A DNA stretch of 64,000 nucleotides from Methylobacterium aerolatum (GTDB taxonomy: Bacteria; Pseudomonadota; Alphaproteobacteria; Rhizobiales; Beijerinckiaceae), in NCBI RefSeq assembly GCF_022179085.1, contig NZ_BPQE01000026.1, forward strand, positions 23,442-87,441, given 5' to 3'. A program made the position numbers and the translations under genes. Positions 33,682-43,066 of this stretch are shown here, piece after piece. The notes below the pieces were generated by a model that worked only from the letters and a program-made list of their open reading frames with translations, made no database searches and was not told the DNA's origin. Position 1 is the stretch's first letter, and every line of letters starts with the position of its first letter.

Positions 33682-34355
33682 GCGAAGGCCTCCTCGTCCA
33701 CGAAGTAGCGGCGCAGGGCGGCGGCATCGAGCCCGGCGGAGGGGGCGTCGAGGGCGATCCGGCCCGCCTCGACCACCACGATGCGGCTGGCATGACTGAG
33801 CGCCAGGGAGACGTCGTGCAGCGCCATCACCAGGGTCTCGTGGGTGCGCGCCAGTTCGGTGAGGACGAGGCCGCCCTGCACCCGGTCGAGGGCGGAGACC
33901 GGCTCGTCGGCGAGCAGGACCGGGCGGCCGTTGTAGAGGGCGCGGGCCACCGAGACGCGCTGCTGCTGCCCGCCGGACAGGGCGCCGGCCCTGTCGCGCA
34001 GCCGGTCGGCGAGGCCGACCCGGGCGAGGACGGCCCGCACCGCGTCGAGGTCGGCCCGCGCCGGCCAGACGAGGGTGCGCAGGTTGTGGGACGTCCGGTT
34101 CCGGTCGAGGCGTCCCATGTAGACGTTGTGGAACACCGAGAGGGTTCGGACGAGGGCCGCCGCCTGCGGCACCAACGCGACGCGCTCGGGGATCTGCGCC
34201 TGGATCAGCCCGATCAGGGTGGACTTGCCCGCGCCGGAGCGGCCCATCACGGCGACCCGCTCGCCCGGATGGACCACGAGGTCGATGCCGTCCAGCACCG
34301 CCCGTCCGCCATAGGCGGCCGAGGCGTTCGCGAGGCGGATCGCGGGCTCGGCCAT
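33678..34355 (-). CDS. ABC transporter ATP-binding protein, PhnC-like
   Basis: This 225-residue ATPase has Walker A GRSGAGKST (about 38-46), signature LSGGQQQRVSVARAL (about 130-144), Walker B VLLADEPVSALD and the switch histidine in MALHDVSLAL. The start at 34355 is chosen because the family begins just there; the upstream open frame is non-conserved. The signature has LSGGQQQR. It lies 8 bp after the binding-protein gene and overlaps the permease gene by 4 bp, so binding protein, ATPase and permease form one operon. Confidence 0.9.
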   Translation of the reverse strand: MAEPAIRLANASAAYGGRAVLDGIDLVVHPGERVAVMGRSGAGKSTLIGLIQAQIPERVALVPQAAALVRTLSVFHNVYMGRLDRNRTSHNLRTLVWPARADLDAVRAVLARVGLADRLRDRAGALSGGQQQRVSVARALYNGRPVLLADEPVSALDRVQGGLVLTELARTHETLVMALHDVSLALSHASRIVVVEAGRIALDAPSAGLDAAALRRYFVDEEAFA

Positions 34356-34363
34356 GGGCCGGT

Positions 34364-35248
34364 TCAATCCAGGAGGCCGGTGGAGCGTCCGACCTCGACG
34401 AGCGGCTCGTAGGCCGCGTTCGTCACCGGGGTGAACTTCGTACGGCCGAAGGGTTCGAGGATGGCCGGATCGGTGATGCCGATCAGGGCGGCCTTCAGCT
34501 TCTCGGTGAAGCCTGCACCGTAGGTCGCGTCCACGTCGCCGCGCACGGTCCACTGGTAGTCGGGGAAGGTCGGGCTTTCCCAGATCACCGAGACGGACTT
34601 GCCGTCGACCTTGCCGGCCTTGGAATCGAGATCCCAGACCGAGTAGTCGACGGCGCCCACCGCGAAGGCGCCGGACTGGACGAGCTGGATGGTGCGGCTG
34701 TGGTCGCCCGAGAAGCCGACCCGCTCAAAGACCTGCTCGGGCGTCTGGCCCGGGAAGGCCTGGCGGATGAAGAACTCGGGCATCAGGCGCCCCGAGGTCG
34801 AGGCCCGCGAACCGAAGGTGAAGGTCTTGCCGGCGATAGCCTTGGGGAAGTCGGCGCTTTTCTGGAGACCCGTCGCGGCGTTGGCGATGAAGTAGGTCTT
34901 GAAGGCCGCGTCCTCCGCGCCCTGGGCGATGGCTTGGGAGCCCGGCACGGCCCTGCGGGCCTGCACGCCGGTGAAGCCCCCGAACCACGCGAGTTGCACT
35001 TGCCCATTGGTGAAGGCGGTGACGGCGGCCGGATAGTTCTTCACCGGGATGTAGCGTACCGGCACGCCGAGCTTGCCCTCCAGATAGGTCGCGACCTTGC
35101 CGAACCGCTCGACGAGGCGGCTCTCGTCCTGGTCGGGGATGCCGGTGAAGACGAAGGGCTTCGACGGGGCCTGCGCGGCGGCGGGACCGGACACGGCGGC
35201 CCCCCAGAGGACGGAGACCGTCGCGAGACGCAAAAGCCAAGCTCGCAT
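34364..35248 (-). CDS. PhnD-like periplasmic substrate-binding protein, putative selenium oxyanion binder
   Basis: This 294-residue binding protein starts with a signal peptide (cleavage after AAAQA near residue 26). The core has FTGIPDQDESRLVERFGKVATYLE, typical of PhnD-type proteins that bind phosphonate, phosphite or related oxyanions. QLAWFGGFTGVQARR lines the pocket region. It is the first gene of the transporter operon and is divergent from selD. A PhnD-like subfamily is annotated in databases as a putative selenate transporter component. Assignment here is from context, not from residues. Confidence 0.8.
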   Translation of the reverse strand: MRAWLLRLATVSVLWGAAVSGPAAAQAPSKPFVFTGIPDQDESRLVERFGKVATYLEGKLGVPVRYIPVKNYPAAVTAFTNGQVQLAWFGGFTGVQARRAVPGSQAIAQGAEDAAFKTYFIANAATGLQKSADFPKAIAGKTFTFGSRASTSGRLMPEFFIRQAFPGQTPEQVFERVGFSGDHSRTIQLVQSGAFAVGAVDYSVWDLDSKAGKVDGKSVSVIWESPTFPDYQWTVRGDVDATYGAGFTEKLKAALIGITDPAILEPFGRTKFTPVTNAAYEPLVEVGRSTGLLD

Positions 35249-35500
35249 CGCTGAAACCACTCCCCTCATCGACCTTCGTCCGTGCCGGCACAGTCGCGAT
35301 TCTCGCCCGGCTGGCAACCCGGTGTCCGGCCCGGCCCCCAACGTTCAGGGGCGCCGTCTCCGGGGCATTCCGGTGCGGGACCCCCTCCCGGCCGGAATCC
35401 GACGATGGTACAGGGTGCAGGGTCCCCGTCACTGCGGCGTTTCGCGGCCCAACGGCGGGTCGGCCTTCCGTCCCCCGCGCGACCCCTCCGGAGGAGCCCG

Positions 35501-36547
35501 ATGTCCGACGCCCCCGTCCGCCTCAGCACCCTCGCCCATGGCGGCGGCTGCGGCTGCAAGCTCGATCCGGCCGTGCTGCGCCGGCTCCTGGCAGACCAGC
35601 CGGCCGCGGGGCCCTTCGAGCGGCTGCTCGTCGGCAACGAGACGGCCGACGACGCGGCGGTCTGGGAGCTGGAGGACGGCACCTGCCTCATCGCCACCAC
35701 CGACTTCTTCACGCCGATGGTGGACGACGCCTTCGATTTCGGCCGTATCGCCGCCACCAACGCCATCTCCGACGTCTACGCGATGGGTGGCCGCCCCCTC
35801 CTGGCCCTCGCCATCCTCGGGATGCCCGTGGGCAGGATCGCGCCGGAGACGGTCGCCGAGATCCTGAAGGGCGGGGCGAGCCTCTGCGCCGAGGCCGGAA
35901 TCCCCGTGGCGGGCGGCCACTCCATCGACACACCCGAGCCGATCTACGGCCTCGCCGTCATCGGCACCTGCCGCCGCGGGGAGGTGCGCCGCAACGCCGA
36001 CGCGCGGCCGGGCGACGCGCTGATCCTGACGAAGCCGCTCGGCGTCGGCGTCTACTCGGCGGCGATCAAGCGCGAAATCCTGCCGGAGGGCGGCTACGCC
36101 GACTTCATCGCGACGACGACGCGGCTGAACCGCATCGGACCGGACCTCGCGCGGGACCCCGCCGTGCACGCGATGACCGACGTCACCGGCTTCGGCGTGC
36201 TCGGCCACGGGCTCGAACTGGCCCGGGGCGCTGGCCTGACCCTGGAGATCGCCGCCGACGCCCTGCCGCTGCTCCCGGCGGCCGAGGCCCTCGTCCGGGA
36301 CGGGGCGGTGACGGGCGCCTCGCACCGCAACTGGGCGGCCTTCGGCGAGGCCGTGGACCTGCCGGAGGGGTTTCCCGATTGGCGGCGCCACCTGCTCACC
36401 GATCCGCAGACCTCGGGCGGGTTGCTCGTCTCCTGTGAGGCGGAGGCCGCCGGGGGGATCCTGGCGCGGATCCGCGAGGCCGGCTTCGCCCAGGCCGCCC
36501 TCATCGGGCGCACGGCGGCGGGCCCCGCGCGGGTGCGGATCGCCTGA
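35501..36547 (+). CDS. selD: Selenide, water dikinase (selenophosphate synthetase)
   Basis: This 348-residue enzyme makes monoselenophosphate from selenide and ATP for selenocysteine or 2-selenouridine synthesis. The glycine-rich loop HGGGCGCK places C17, C19 and K20 as in the E. coli enzyme, so it uses cysteine rather than selenocysteine. Later motifs are [19 protein letters not shown] and the C-terminal [20 protein letters not shown] lies 5 bases before the ATG. No selA, selB, selU or selC was found in the window, so its client pathway is elsewhere. The 252-bp gap to the divergent transporter must hold both promoters. Confidence 0.95.
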   Translation: MSDAPVRLSTLAHGGGCGCKLDPAVLRRLLADQPAAGPFERLLVGNETADDAAVWELEDGTCLIATTDFFTPMVDDAFDFGRIAATNAISDVYAMGGRPLLALAILGMPVGRIAPETVAEILKGGASLCAEAGIPVAGGHSIDTPEPIYGLAVIGTCRRGEVRRNADARPGDALILTKPLGVGVYSAAIKREILPEGGYADFIATTTRLNRIGPDLARDPAVHAMTDVTGFGVLGHGLELARGAGLTLEIAADALPLLPAAEALVRDGAVTGASHRNWAAFGEAVDLPEGFPDWRRHLLTDPQTSGGLLVSCEAEAAGGILARIREAGFAQAALIGRTAAGPARVRIA

Positions 36548-36580
36548 CCGGGGGACGGCGGGGGGGCCGGCGACTCGCTA

Positions 36581-37357
36581 TCAGGGCGTTGCCGCGGAGC
36601 CCGCGAGCAGGCCACCGTCGATGGTGATCTCGGTGCCGGTAATGTAGGTCGCCTCGTCGGAGGCGAGCAGCACGGCCGTCGCCGCGACCTCCTCGGGCAG
36701 GCCGAACCGCTTCAGGGGCGTGTCGGCGACCAGGGCGGCCATCCGGTCCGACCGCCCGGGATCGCTGCCCAGCATCGGCTCCCAGATCGGTGTCAGGATG
36801 GCGGCCGGATGGATCGAGTTGCAGCGGATCGCCCAGCCCTGTTGCGCGCAGTAGAGCGCCACCGACTTGGTGTGGTTGCGGATCGCCGCCTTGGACGAGG
36901 CGTAGGCGGCTGCGAGGGGAATGCCCACGAGCCCCGAGCGCGACGAGAGGTTGATGATCGAGCCCGCGCCGCGTGCCTTCATCGCGCCGATGGCGTAGCG
37001 GCACCCGAGGAAGGTGCCGTCGAGGTTGATCCGGTGGACCGCCCGCCAATCCTCCAGCGCCGCGCGTTCCGGATCGTGTGCGACCGGACCGTCCTCGAAA
37101 CCTGTGACACCGGCGTTGTTGACCACGACGTCGGCCTGCGGAACGAGGCGCGCCAAGCGGTGCCAGTCGGCCTCCTCGGCGACGTCCACCGTCTCGAAGC
37201 GGCAACCGATCGCGGCCGCCGCCGCCGTTCCCGCCGCCGTGTCGCGGTCGGTGGCCACCACGCGGGCGCCCTCCGCGTGGAAGCGGGCCGCGATCGCGAA
37301 GCCGATGCCCCGCGCGGCTCCGGTGACGATGCAAACCTTGTCGGCCAACCGTGACAT
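36581..37357 (-). CDS. Short-chain dehydrogenase/reductase (SDR)
   Basis: This 258-residue oxidoreductase has the NAD(P)-binding TGAARGIG (about 13-20), NNAG (about 81-84), a catalytic serine in INLSSRSGL and the YASSK active site (Tyr and Lys). The C-terminal [14 protein letters not shown] is the normal end. It is divergent from nothing here: both it and the AraC regulator upstream read leftward, 63 bp apart. A role in the adjacent acyl-CoA/lipid catabolism is possible. Substrate is unknown. Confidence 0.92.
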   Translation of the reverse strand: MSRLADKVCIVTGAARGIGFAIAARFHAEGARVVATDRDTAAGTAAAAAIGCRFETVDVAEEADWHRLARLVPQADVVVNNAGVTGFEDGPVAHDPERAALEDWRAVHRINLDGTFLGCRYAIGAMKARGAGSIINLSSRSGLVGIPLAAAYASSKAAIRNHTKSVALYCAQQGWAIRCNSIHPAAILTPIWEPMLGSDPGRSDRMAALVADTPLKRFGLPEEVAATAVLLASDEATYITGTEITIDGGLLAGSAATP

Positions 37358-37420
37358 GATGCTCCCTGACCGTCGTCGGGACCACGATGCGTGCTCCTCC
37401 GGTCCCCCGAAGCTTGCCCG

Positions 37421-38488
37421 CTACCGGCCCTGCCCACGATAGGCGCCGGGGTTCACGCCGGTCCACTTGCGGAAGGCGCGGAAGAAGGAGCTCGCCTCCG
37501 AGAAGCCCGCCGCCCCGGCGACGGCCGAGAGGCTGAGGGTCGTCGTGCGCAGGAGATGCACGGCGATCTCCTTGCGCACGATGTCCTTGATCTCCTGAAA
37601 GGATTGCCCCTCCGCCTCGATGCGACGGCGGAGGGTGGAGGCCGACAGGTCGAAGCGGCGGGCGACCTCGTCGAAGTCGGGCCACGCATCGGGGTCGAGG
37701 GAGCGCAGCAGCGACTTGATCGTCGCCACCGTGCCGGCATCGTTGCGGTACTTGACGAGGATGTTCGCGGGCGCCCGCTGCAGGAAGGCGTCGCGGTCGG
37801 CCTTGGTCGCCCGCACCGGCCGGTCGAGGACGCGGCTCGCCACGATGAGGCGGTTCTCCGCCTGCCCGAAGCGGATCTCGTCCGAGAACAGCACCCGGTA
37901 GTCCGCGCAGAAATCCGGCGCCGCCGGCACGACGTCGATGGCGAGCACGGGGATTCGCTGGCGCACCAGGAAACACATCAGGCCGTGGATGATCAGCCAG
38001 TAGGCGAAGTAGGTGAAGGGGCGCTGGAAATCGCGGGAGGTCGGCAGGGTCAGGTAGGCGACGTCGTCCTCCTCGGTGAGGCGGCCGGTCATGCCGTCGA
38101 GCATCAGCGAGAAGAAGTTGAGGGCGAGGTGGACCGCCTCGCGCAGGGTCTCGCAGTTGAGGGCCGCCCGGCTGACGAAGGCGAAGCTTCCCACCCGCAT
38201 CGGGCGGGGGTTCATGCAGAAGAACTCGTCGCCCGTTTCCTCGGCGGTGTCGAGCCAGATAGCGGCGTATTGCTCCACCGAGATGCGGCCCCCGTCGTCG
38301 GCGAGATCGGCGAGCGAGACGCCGTGCCGCCGCAGGAGTTCGACCGGCATGCCGTGGCGCCCCGCGATGTCGCACAGCGCCTCGCGCAGCAGGCGCATGG
38401 AGATCGTGCCGCGATCCTCCAGTCGGCGCCCCTCGGCGGCGCTCCTGAACGTGTCAAAAGCGTCAAGCATTGTGACGGATGCGGTCAT
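37421..38488 (-). CDS. AraC-family transcriptional regulator
   Basis: This 355-residue activator has an N-terminal effector domain of the arabinose-binding-like AraC type (for example ISVEQYAAIWLDTAEETGDEFFCM) and a C-terminal double helix-turn-helix: RRFDLSASTLRRRIEAEGQSF and VAGAAGFSEASSFFRAFRKWTGVNPGAYR. It is divergent from the periplasmic substrate-binding protein gene across 187 bp. It probably activates this gene or the acyl-CoA catabolic genes. No operator was found. Confidence 0.92.
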   Translation of the reverse strand: MTASVTMLDAFDTFRSAAEGRRLEDRGTISMRLLREALCDIAGRHGMPVELLRRHGVSLADLADDGGRISVEQYAAIWLDTAEETGDEFFCMNPRPMRVGSFAFVSRAALNCETLREAVHLALNFFSLMLDGMTGRLTEEDDVAYLTLPTSRDFQRPFTYFAYWLIIHGLMCFLVRQRIPVLAIDVVPAAPDFCADYRVLFSDEIRFGQAENRLIVASRVLDRPVRATKADRDAFLQRAPANILVKYRNDAGTVATIKSLLRSLDPDAWPDFDEVARRFDLSASTLRRRIEAEGQSFQEIKDIVRKEIAVHLLRTTTLSLSAVAGAAGFSEASSFFRAFRKWTGVNPGAYRGQGR

Positions 38489-38675
38489 TGCTGGGCGCCC
38501 CCCTTCACCGCGACACTCGATACAGCTCCGTCACGGCCCCAAGAAGGGTCGGGCGGAGTCTCCGGGCGACAAACGTCTCAAAGCGCCGCCTGCATCCCCG
38601 CGACGGGGGAGGGCGGCCGTCTCCCGGATGACGCCAGGACGGACGCCGCGAACGACGGCACGACGGGAGGAAGCA

Positions 38676-39893
38676 ATGCGCAAGGGAGCATGGCTCGGAG
38701 CCATGATGATCGCGGCCGGCCTCGGCCCCACCGCGCCTGCACGGGCGCAACTGTCCGGCGACGGGGTCAAGGTCGGGGTCCTGACGGACCAGAGTTCGAT
38801 CTACTCCGACATCGCGGGCAAGGGCTCGGCGGTGGCGGCCAAGCTCGCCATCGAGGATTTCGGCAAGACCGTCCTCGGGCGGCCCATCGAGCTCGTCACC
38901 GCCAACCACCAGGCCAAGGTCGATATCGGCTCCGGGCTCGCCAAGGAGATGTTCACCCGCGACGGGGTCGACGTCATCGTCGACATCTCGCACTCGGCCG
39001 TGAGCCTCGCCGTGCAGGAGGTCGCCCGGGACGCCAACAAGCTCGTGATGCATGTCGGCTCGGCCCATGCCGACCTGTACGGCTCGGCCTGCTCGCCCAA
39101 CGGCGTGCTCTGGCTCTACGACACCTACACGCTGGCCAACGGCATGTCCCGGGCGCTCATCAAGGAGGGCGGCGACACGTGGTTCTTCGTGACCGCCGAC
39201 TACGCCTTCGGCCACTCGATGCAGGCGCAGATGACGCGCATCGTCGGCGAGCTCGGCGGCAAGGTCCTCGGCTCCGTCCGGCACCCGATCAATTCCAGCG
39301 ACTTCTCCTCCTTCCTGCTCCAGGCCCAGGCCTCGGGGGCGAAGGTGATCGGCCTCGCCAACGTCGCGGGCGACACGGCGAACGCCATCAAGCAGGCGGG
39401 TGAGTTCGGGCTCACCCAGGGCGGGCAGAAGCTCGCCGCGCTGATCTTCTACATCCAGACCGCCAAGGCGATCGGCCCCGAACTCGGCCAGGGCCTCCAG
39501 TTCCTCACCGGCTACTACTGGGACAGGGACGAGGCGAGCCGCGCCTTCGCGCAGCGCTTCCAGGCGCAGATGGACGGGGCGATGCCCTCGCAGATCCAGG
39601 CCGGCACCTACAGCGCCACCCTCCATTACCTGCGCAGCGTCGCGGCGGCCGGCACGGACGAGCCGGCGGCGGTGATGAAGGCGATGCGCGCCGCGCCGGT
39701 GAACGACTTCTTCGCGGAGGGCGCGACGCTTCGCCCGGACGGGCGCCTGATGAAGGACCTGTACCTCGCGGAGATGAAGAAGCCCTCCGAGGTGAAGGGG
39801 CCCTGGGACCTCCTGAAGATCGTCCGGCGCCTGCCGGCGGCGGACATCATCCGCCCGGTGGATCAGGGCGGCTGCAAGATGGCGGAGCGCTAG
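38676..39893 (+). CDS. ABC transporter substrate-binding protein, branched-chain amino acid type (orphan)
   Basis: This 405-residue protein has a signal peptide (cleavage after ARA near residue 24) and a type I periplasmic-binding fold: KVGVLTDQSSIYSDIAGKGSAVAAKLA, then [30 protein letters not shown] lies upstream. Permeases and ATPases are absent nearby, so it may serve a transporter elsewhere or act as a sensor partner. Its position between the AraC regulator and acyl-CoA dehydrogenase hints at a carboxylate or aromatic acid substrate. Confidence 0.9.
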   Translation: MRKGAWLGAMMIAAGLGPTAPARAQLSGDGVKVGVLTDQSSIYSDIAGKGSAVAAKLAIEDFGKTVLGRPIELVTANHQAKVDIGSGLAKEMFTRDGVDVIVDISHSAVSLAVQEVARDANKLVMHVGSAHADLYGSACSPNGVLWLYDTYTLANGMSRALIKEGGDTWFFVTADYAFGHSMQAQMTRIVGELGGKVLGSVRHPINSSDFSSFLLQAQASGAKVIGLANVAGDTANAIKQAGEFGLTQGGQKLAALIFYIQTAKAIGPELGQGLQFLTGYYWDRDEASRAFAQRFQAQMDGAMPSQIQAGTYSATLHYLRSVAAAGTDEPAAVMKAMRAAPVNDFFAEGATLRPDGRLMKDLYLAEMKKPSEVKGPWDLLKIVRRLPAADIIRPVDQGGCKMAER

Positions 39894-39902
39894 GCAGAGA
39901 CG

Positions 39903-39939
39903 GCGCGGGGCCGGGCGGGACGACCGCCCGGCCCCGCGC
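39903..39939. terminator. Strong bidirectional terminator hairpin
   Basis: GCGCGGGGCCGGGCGG (39903-39918) pairs perfectly with CCGCCCGGCCCCGCGC (39924-39939) around a 5-base loop. It lies between the convergent binding-protein and acyl-CoA dehydrogenase stops. Its right arm ends next to the dehydrogenase stop codon. Confidence 0.8.
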
Positions 39940-41070
39940 TCACGCCGCCAGCGCCCGGCTGATCACCATGCGCTGGACGTCGCTCGTCCCCTCGTAGATC
40001 TGGCAGACGCGCACGTCGCGATAGATCTGCTCGACGCCGTAATCGGCGAGGTAGCCGTAGCCGCCGTGGATCTGGATGGCGTCGGAGCAGACCCGCTCCG
40101 CCATCTCGGAGGCGAAGAGCTTGGCCATCGCGGCCTCCTTGGCGCAGGGCAGGCCGGCGTCCCGCAGGCGCGCCGCGTTGAGCACCAGTTGCCGCGCCGC
40201 CTCGATCCGGGTCGCCATGTCGGCGAGGCGGAAGGCCACCGCCTGGTGGCCGGTCAGCGGCTTGCCGAAGGTCTCGCGCTCGCCCGCGTAGCGGAGCGCC
40301 GCCTCGAAGGCGGCCCGCGCCATGCCGACGGCCTGGGACGCGATGCCGATGCGCCCCCCTTCGAGGTTGGCGAGCGCGATGCGCATGCCCTGGCCCTCCT
40401 CCCCGAGCATCAGGTCCGGCGTCAGAAACATGTCCTCGAACACGATCTGCGCCGTATCCGAGCAGCGCTGCCCGAGCTTGTGCTCCAAGGAGGCCACCAC
40501 GTAGCCGGGCGTGCCGGTCGGCACGATGAAGGCCGAGATGCCCCGGCGCCCGGCCTCCGGGTCGGTGACCGCGAAGACGATGGCCGTGTCGGCGTTCCTA
40601 CCGGAGGTGATGAACTGCTTCGTGCCCGACAGCACCCAGCCGTTCCCCGAGCGCCGGGCGCGGGTCCTCAGCGCGGCCGCGTCGGAGCCCGCGCCGGGCT
40701 CGGTGAGGCAGAAGGCGCCGAGGTGCTCGCCCCGGGCCAGGGGCCTGAGGAATCGCTGCTTCTGGTCCTCGGTGCCGAATTTCAGCACCGGCATGCAGCC
40801 CACCGAGTTGTGGACGCTCATGATCGTCGAGACCGCCCCGTCGCCCGCCGCGATCTCCTCGATGGCGAGGGCGTAGGCGACGTGATCCACGGCCGCGCCG
40901 TCGTACGCCTCGGGCACGAGCATGCCCATGAAGCCGAGGGCCCCCATCTCGGCCAGCGCCTCCTTGGGAAAGCGCGCCTCCCGGTCCCAGGCGGCCGAGA
41001 ACGGCTTCAGCCGCTCGGCGGCGAAGGTCCGCGCCGCGTCCCGGATCATGGTCTGGTCGTCGGTCAGCAT
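39940..41070 (-). CDS. Acyl-CoA dehydrogenase
   Basis: This 376-residue flavoenzyme introduces the alpha-beta double bond in acyl-CoA. The middle beta domain contains [16 protein letters not shown] and GTKQFITSG. Catalytic Glu360 lies in [16 protein letters not shown], as in short/branched-chain acyl-CoA dehydrogenases. It heads the final step of a minus-strand group: acyl-CoA synthetase, thiolase, SDR and this gene, all closely spaced. An enoyl-CoA hydratase is missing from the group. Confidence 0.95.
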   Translation of the reverse strand: MLTDDQTMIRDAARTFAAERLKPFSAAWDREARFPKEALAEMGALGFMGMLVPEAYDGAAVDHVAYALAIEEIAAGDGAVSTIMSVHNSVGCMPVLKFGTEDQKQRFLRPLARGEHLGAFCLTEPGAGSDAAALRTRARRSGNGWVLSGTKQFITSGRNADTAIVFAVTDPEAGRRGISAFIVPTGTPGYVVASLEHKLGQRCSDTAQIVFEDMFLTPDLMLGEEGQGMRIALANLEGGRIGIASQAVGMARAAFEAALRYAGERETFGKPLTGHQAVAFRLADMATRIEAARQLVLNAARLRDAGLPCAKEAAMAKLFASEMAERVCSDAIQIHGGYGYLADYGVEQIYRDVRVCQIYEGTSDVQRMVISRALAA

Positions 41071-41080
41071 GGGTCGGGTC

Positions 41081-41842
41081 CTATCGCGCCTGCATCCGCA
41101 GGGCGCCGTCGAGGCGGATGGTCTCGCCGTTGAGCATCGGGTTGTCGAGGATCGCCAGGACGAGCCGGGCGTACTCCTCCGGGCGGCCGAAGCGGGAGGG
41201 GAAGGGCACCGCCGCGCCGAGGCTCGCCTGGACCTCCTCCGGCAGGCCCTGCACCATCGGCGTCTCGAACATGCCGGGCGCGATGGCGCAGACGCGGATG
41301 CCGAGCGGCGCCAGCTCCCGGGCCACCGGCAGGGTCAGGCCGACGACGCCGGCCTTGGAGGCGGCGTAGCCCGCCTGTCCGATCTGCCCCTCGTAGGCGG
41401 CGATGGAGGCGGTGGAGACGATCACGCCGCGCTCCCCGCCCTCCAGCGGATCGAGGCCCGCCGCGCCCGCCGCCACCAGCCGCATCATGTTGAAGGTGCC
41501 GATCAGGTTGATCTGGATGACCCTGGCGAAACCGTCGAGGGAGGCGGGGCCGTTGCGGCCGACCACCTTCGCCGCCGGGCAGATGCCGGCGCAGTTGACG
41601 AGAATGCGGGCGACGCCGTGCTCCGCGGCGGCCTGGGCCACGGCCGCCTCGGCGCTGCCCGCGTCGGCGACGTCGCAGGGGAGCGCGATCCCGCCGATCT
41701 CCCGGGCGGTGGCGGCGGCGGCCTCCGCGTTGAGGTCCAGAAGGGCCACCCTGGCCCCCGACGCCGCCAGCGCCCGCGCCGTGGCGGCGCCCAATCCCGA
41801 GGCGGCGCCGGTGACGACCGCAGCGATACCTTCAACCTTCAC
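41081..41842 (-). CDS. SDR, 3-hydroxyacyl-CoA dehydrogenase type II-like
   Basis: This 253-residue SDR has TGAASGLG at the N-terminus, NCAG, a catalytic serine in [10 protein letters not shown] and YAASK. The region [19 protein letters not shown] and the end ([16 protein letters not shown]) match 3-hydroxyacyl-CoA dehydrogenases of type II (HSD10-like). Although an ATG precedes it, the ribosome site AGGAGAAC lies inside that extension, so GTG at 41842 is taken as start. It is 10 bp before the acyl-CoA dehydrogenase and follows thiolase, so it probably oxidises the 3-hydroxyacyl-CoA. Confidence 0.87.
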   Translation of the reverse strand: MKVEGIAAVVTGAASGLGAATARALAASGARVALLDLNAEAAAATAREIGGIALPCDVADAGSAEAAVAQAAAEHGVARILVNCAGICPAAKVVGRNGPASLDGFARVIQINLIGTFNMMRLVAAGAAGLDPLEGGERGVIVSTASIAAYEGQIGQAGYAASKAGVVGLTLPVARELAPLGIRVCAIAPGMFETPMVQGLPEEVQASLGAAVPFPSRFGRPEEYARLVLAILDNPMLNGETIRLDGALRMQAR

Positions 41843-41864
41843 GTCGTTCTCCTGCAAATCCCGG

Positions 41865-43028
41865 TCAGAAACGCTCGACGGCCAGCGCGGTGGCCTCGCC
41901 GCCGCCGATGCACAGCGAGGCGATGCCGCGCTTACCCCCGGTGCGGGCCAGCGCCGCGAGCAGGGTCACGACGATCCGCGCCCCCGAGGCGCCGATCGGG
42001 TGGCCGAGGGCGCAGGCGCCGCCGTGGACGTTGACCCTGTCGTGCGGCAGGCCGAGGTCGCGCATCGCCGCCATGGCGACCACCGCGAAGGCCTCGTTGA
42101 TCTCGAACAGATCGACGTCCCCCATCGCCCAGCCGACCTTCTCCGCAAGCTTGGCCATGGCGCCGATCGGGGCGGTGGAGAACCATGCCGGGGCCGCCGC
42201 GTGGCTGGCGTGGCCCCGGATGGTGGCGAGGGGGGTGTGCCCCCGGCGCTCGGCCTCCGACAGCCGCATCAGCACCAGGGCCGCCGCGCCGTCGGAGATC
42301 GAGGAGGCGTTGGCCGCCGTCACCGTGCCGTCGGCGCGGAAGGCGGGCTTGAGGGTCGGAATCTTGTCGGGTCGAGCCTTGCGCGGCCCCTCGTCGGATC
42401 GGATGTCGGCGCCGACGGGGACGATCTCGTCGCCGAAGGCCCCGGCCTCCGCCGCGCCCTGGGCGCGGGCGAGGGATTCGAGGGCATAGGCGTCCTGCGC
42501 CTCGCGGGTGAACTGGTAGTGCCGGGCCGTGTCCTCCGCGAAGGTGCCCATCAGGCGGCCGCGGTCGTAGGCATCCTCCAGGCCGTCGAGGAACATATGG
42601 TCGAGGACGCGTCCGTGGCCGAGGCGCTGGCCGCCGCGGGCCTTATCCAGCAGGTAGGGGGCGTTCGTCATGGACTCCATGCCGCCCGCCACCACCATCC
42701 CGGCCGAGCCGGCGGCGATCATGTCGTGGCCGAGCATGATCGCCTTCATGCCCGAGCCGCAGACCTTGTTGAGGGTCGCGCAGGGGGTGGCGTCGGAGAG
42801 CCCCGCCCCGAGGGCGGCCTGCCGCGCCGGGGCCTGGCCGAGGCCGGCGGGCAGGACGCAGCCCATCACCACCTCGCAGACGTCCTCGGGCCCGAGCCCG
42901 GCGCGCGAGACCGCCGCCCGGATCGCGGCGGCGCCGAGTTCCGGTGCGGAGAGCGCCCTCAATTCCCCCTGGAAGGCCCCCATCGGGGTCCGGGCGGCGC
43001 TCGCGACGACGATGGGGTCGGGCGTCAT
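41865..43028 (-). CDS. Acetyl-CoA acetyltransferase/3-ketoacyl-CoA thiolase
   Basis: This 387-residue thiolase cleaves or forms 3-ketoacyl-CoA. Nucleophile C90 is in LNKVCGSGMKA, and the other active-site motifs are FEINEAFA, GGACALGHPIGASGA and SLCIGGGEA. Length and motifs are full and normal. It lies between the synthetase and SDR on the minus strand. With those and the acyl-CoA dehydrogenase it supports a beta-oxidation or branched-chain acyl degradation pathway. Confidence 0.95.
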   Translation of the reverse strand: MTPDPIVVASAARTPMGAFQGELRALSAPELGAAAIRAAVSRAGLGPEDVCEVVMGCVLPAGLGQAPARQAALGAGLSDATPCATLNKVCGSGMKAIMLGHDMIAAGSAGMVVAGGMESMTNAPYLLDKARGGQRLGHGRVLDHMFLDGLEDAYDRGRLMGTFAEDTARHYQFTREAQDAYALESLARAQGAAEAGAFGDEIVPVGADIRSDEGPRKARPDKIPTLKPAFRADGTVTAANASSISDGAAALVLMRLSEAERRGHTPLATIRGHASHAAAPAWFSTAPIGAMAKLAEKVGWAMGDVDLFEINEAFAVVAMAAMRDLGLPHDRVNVHGGACALGHPIGASGARIVVTLLAALARTGGKRGIASLCIGGGEATALAVERF

Positions 43029-43066
43029 GGTCTGTTCCCTGTTCTCTGCCTCGGTACCGGGGACGG

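Noticed and set aside
32098-34355. Considered as a plain phosphonate importer (phnCDE)
   Set aside because: No phosphonate lyase or hydrolase genes are nearby and the operon is divergent from selD. Phosphonate transport is not excluded, so the gene symbols were left empty.
35249-35500. Considered as a riboswitch or selenium-related RNA between the transporter operon and selD
   Set aside because: Several GC-rich stems can be drawn, but no known consensus could be matched by eye, and the base composition makes stems cheap.
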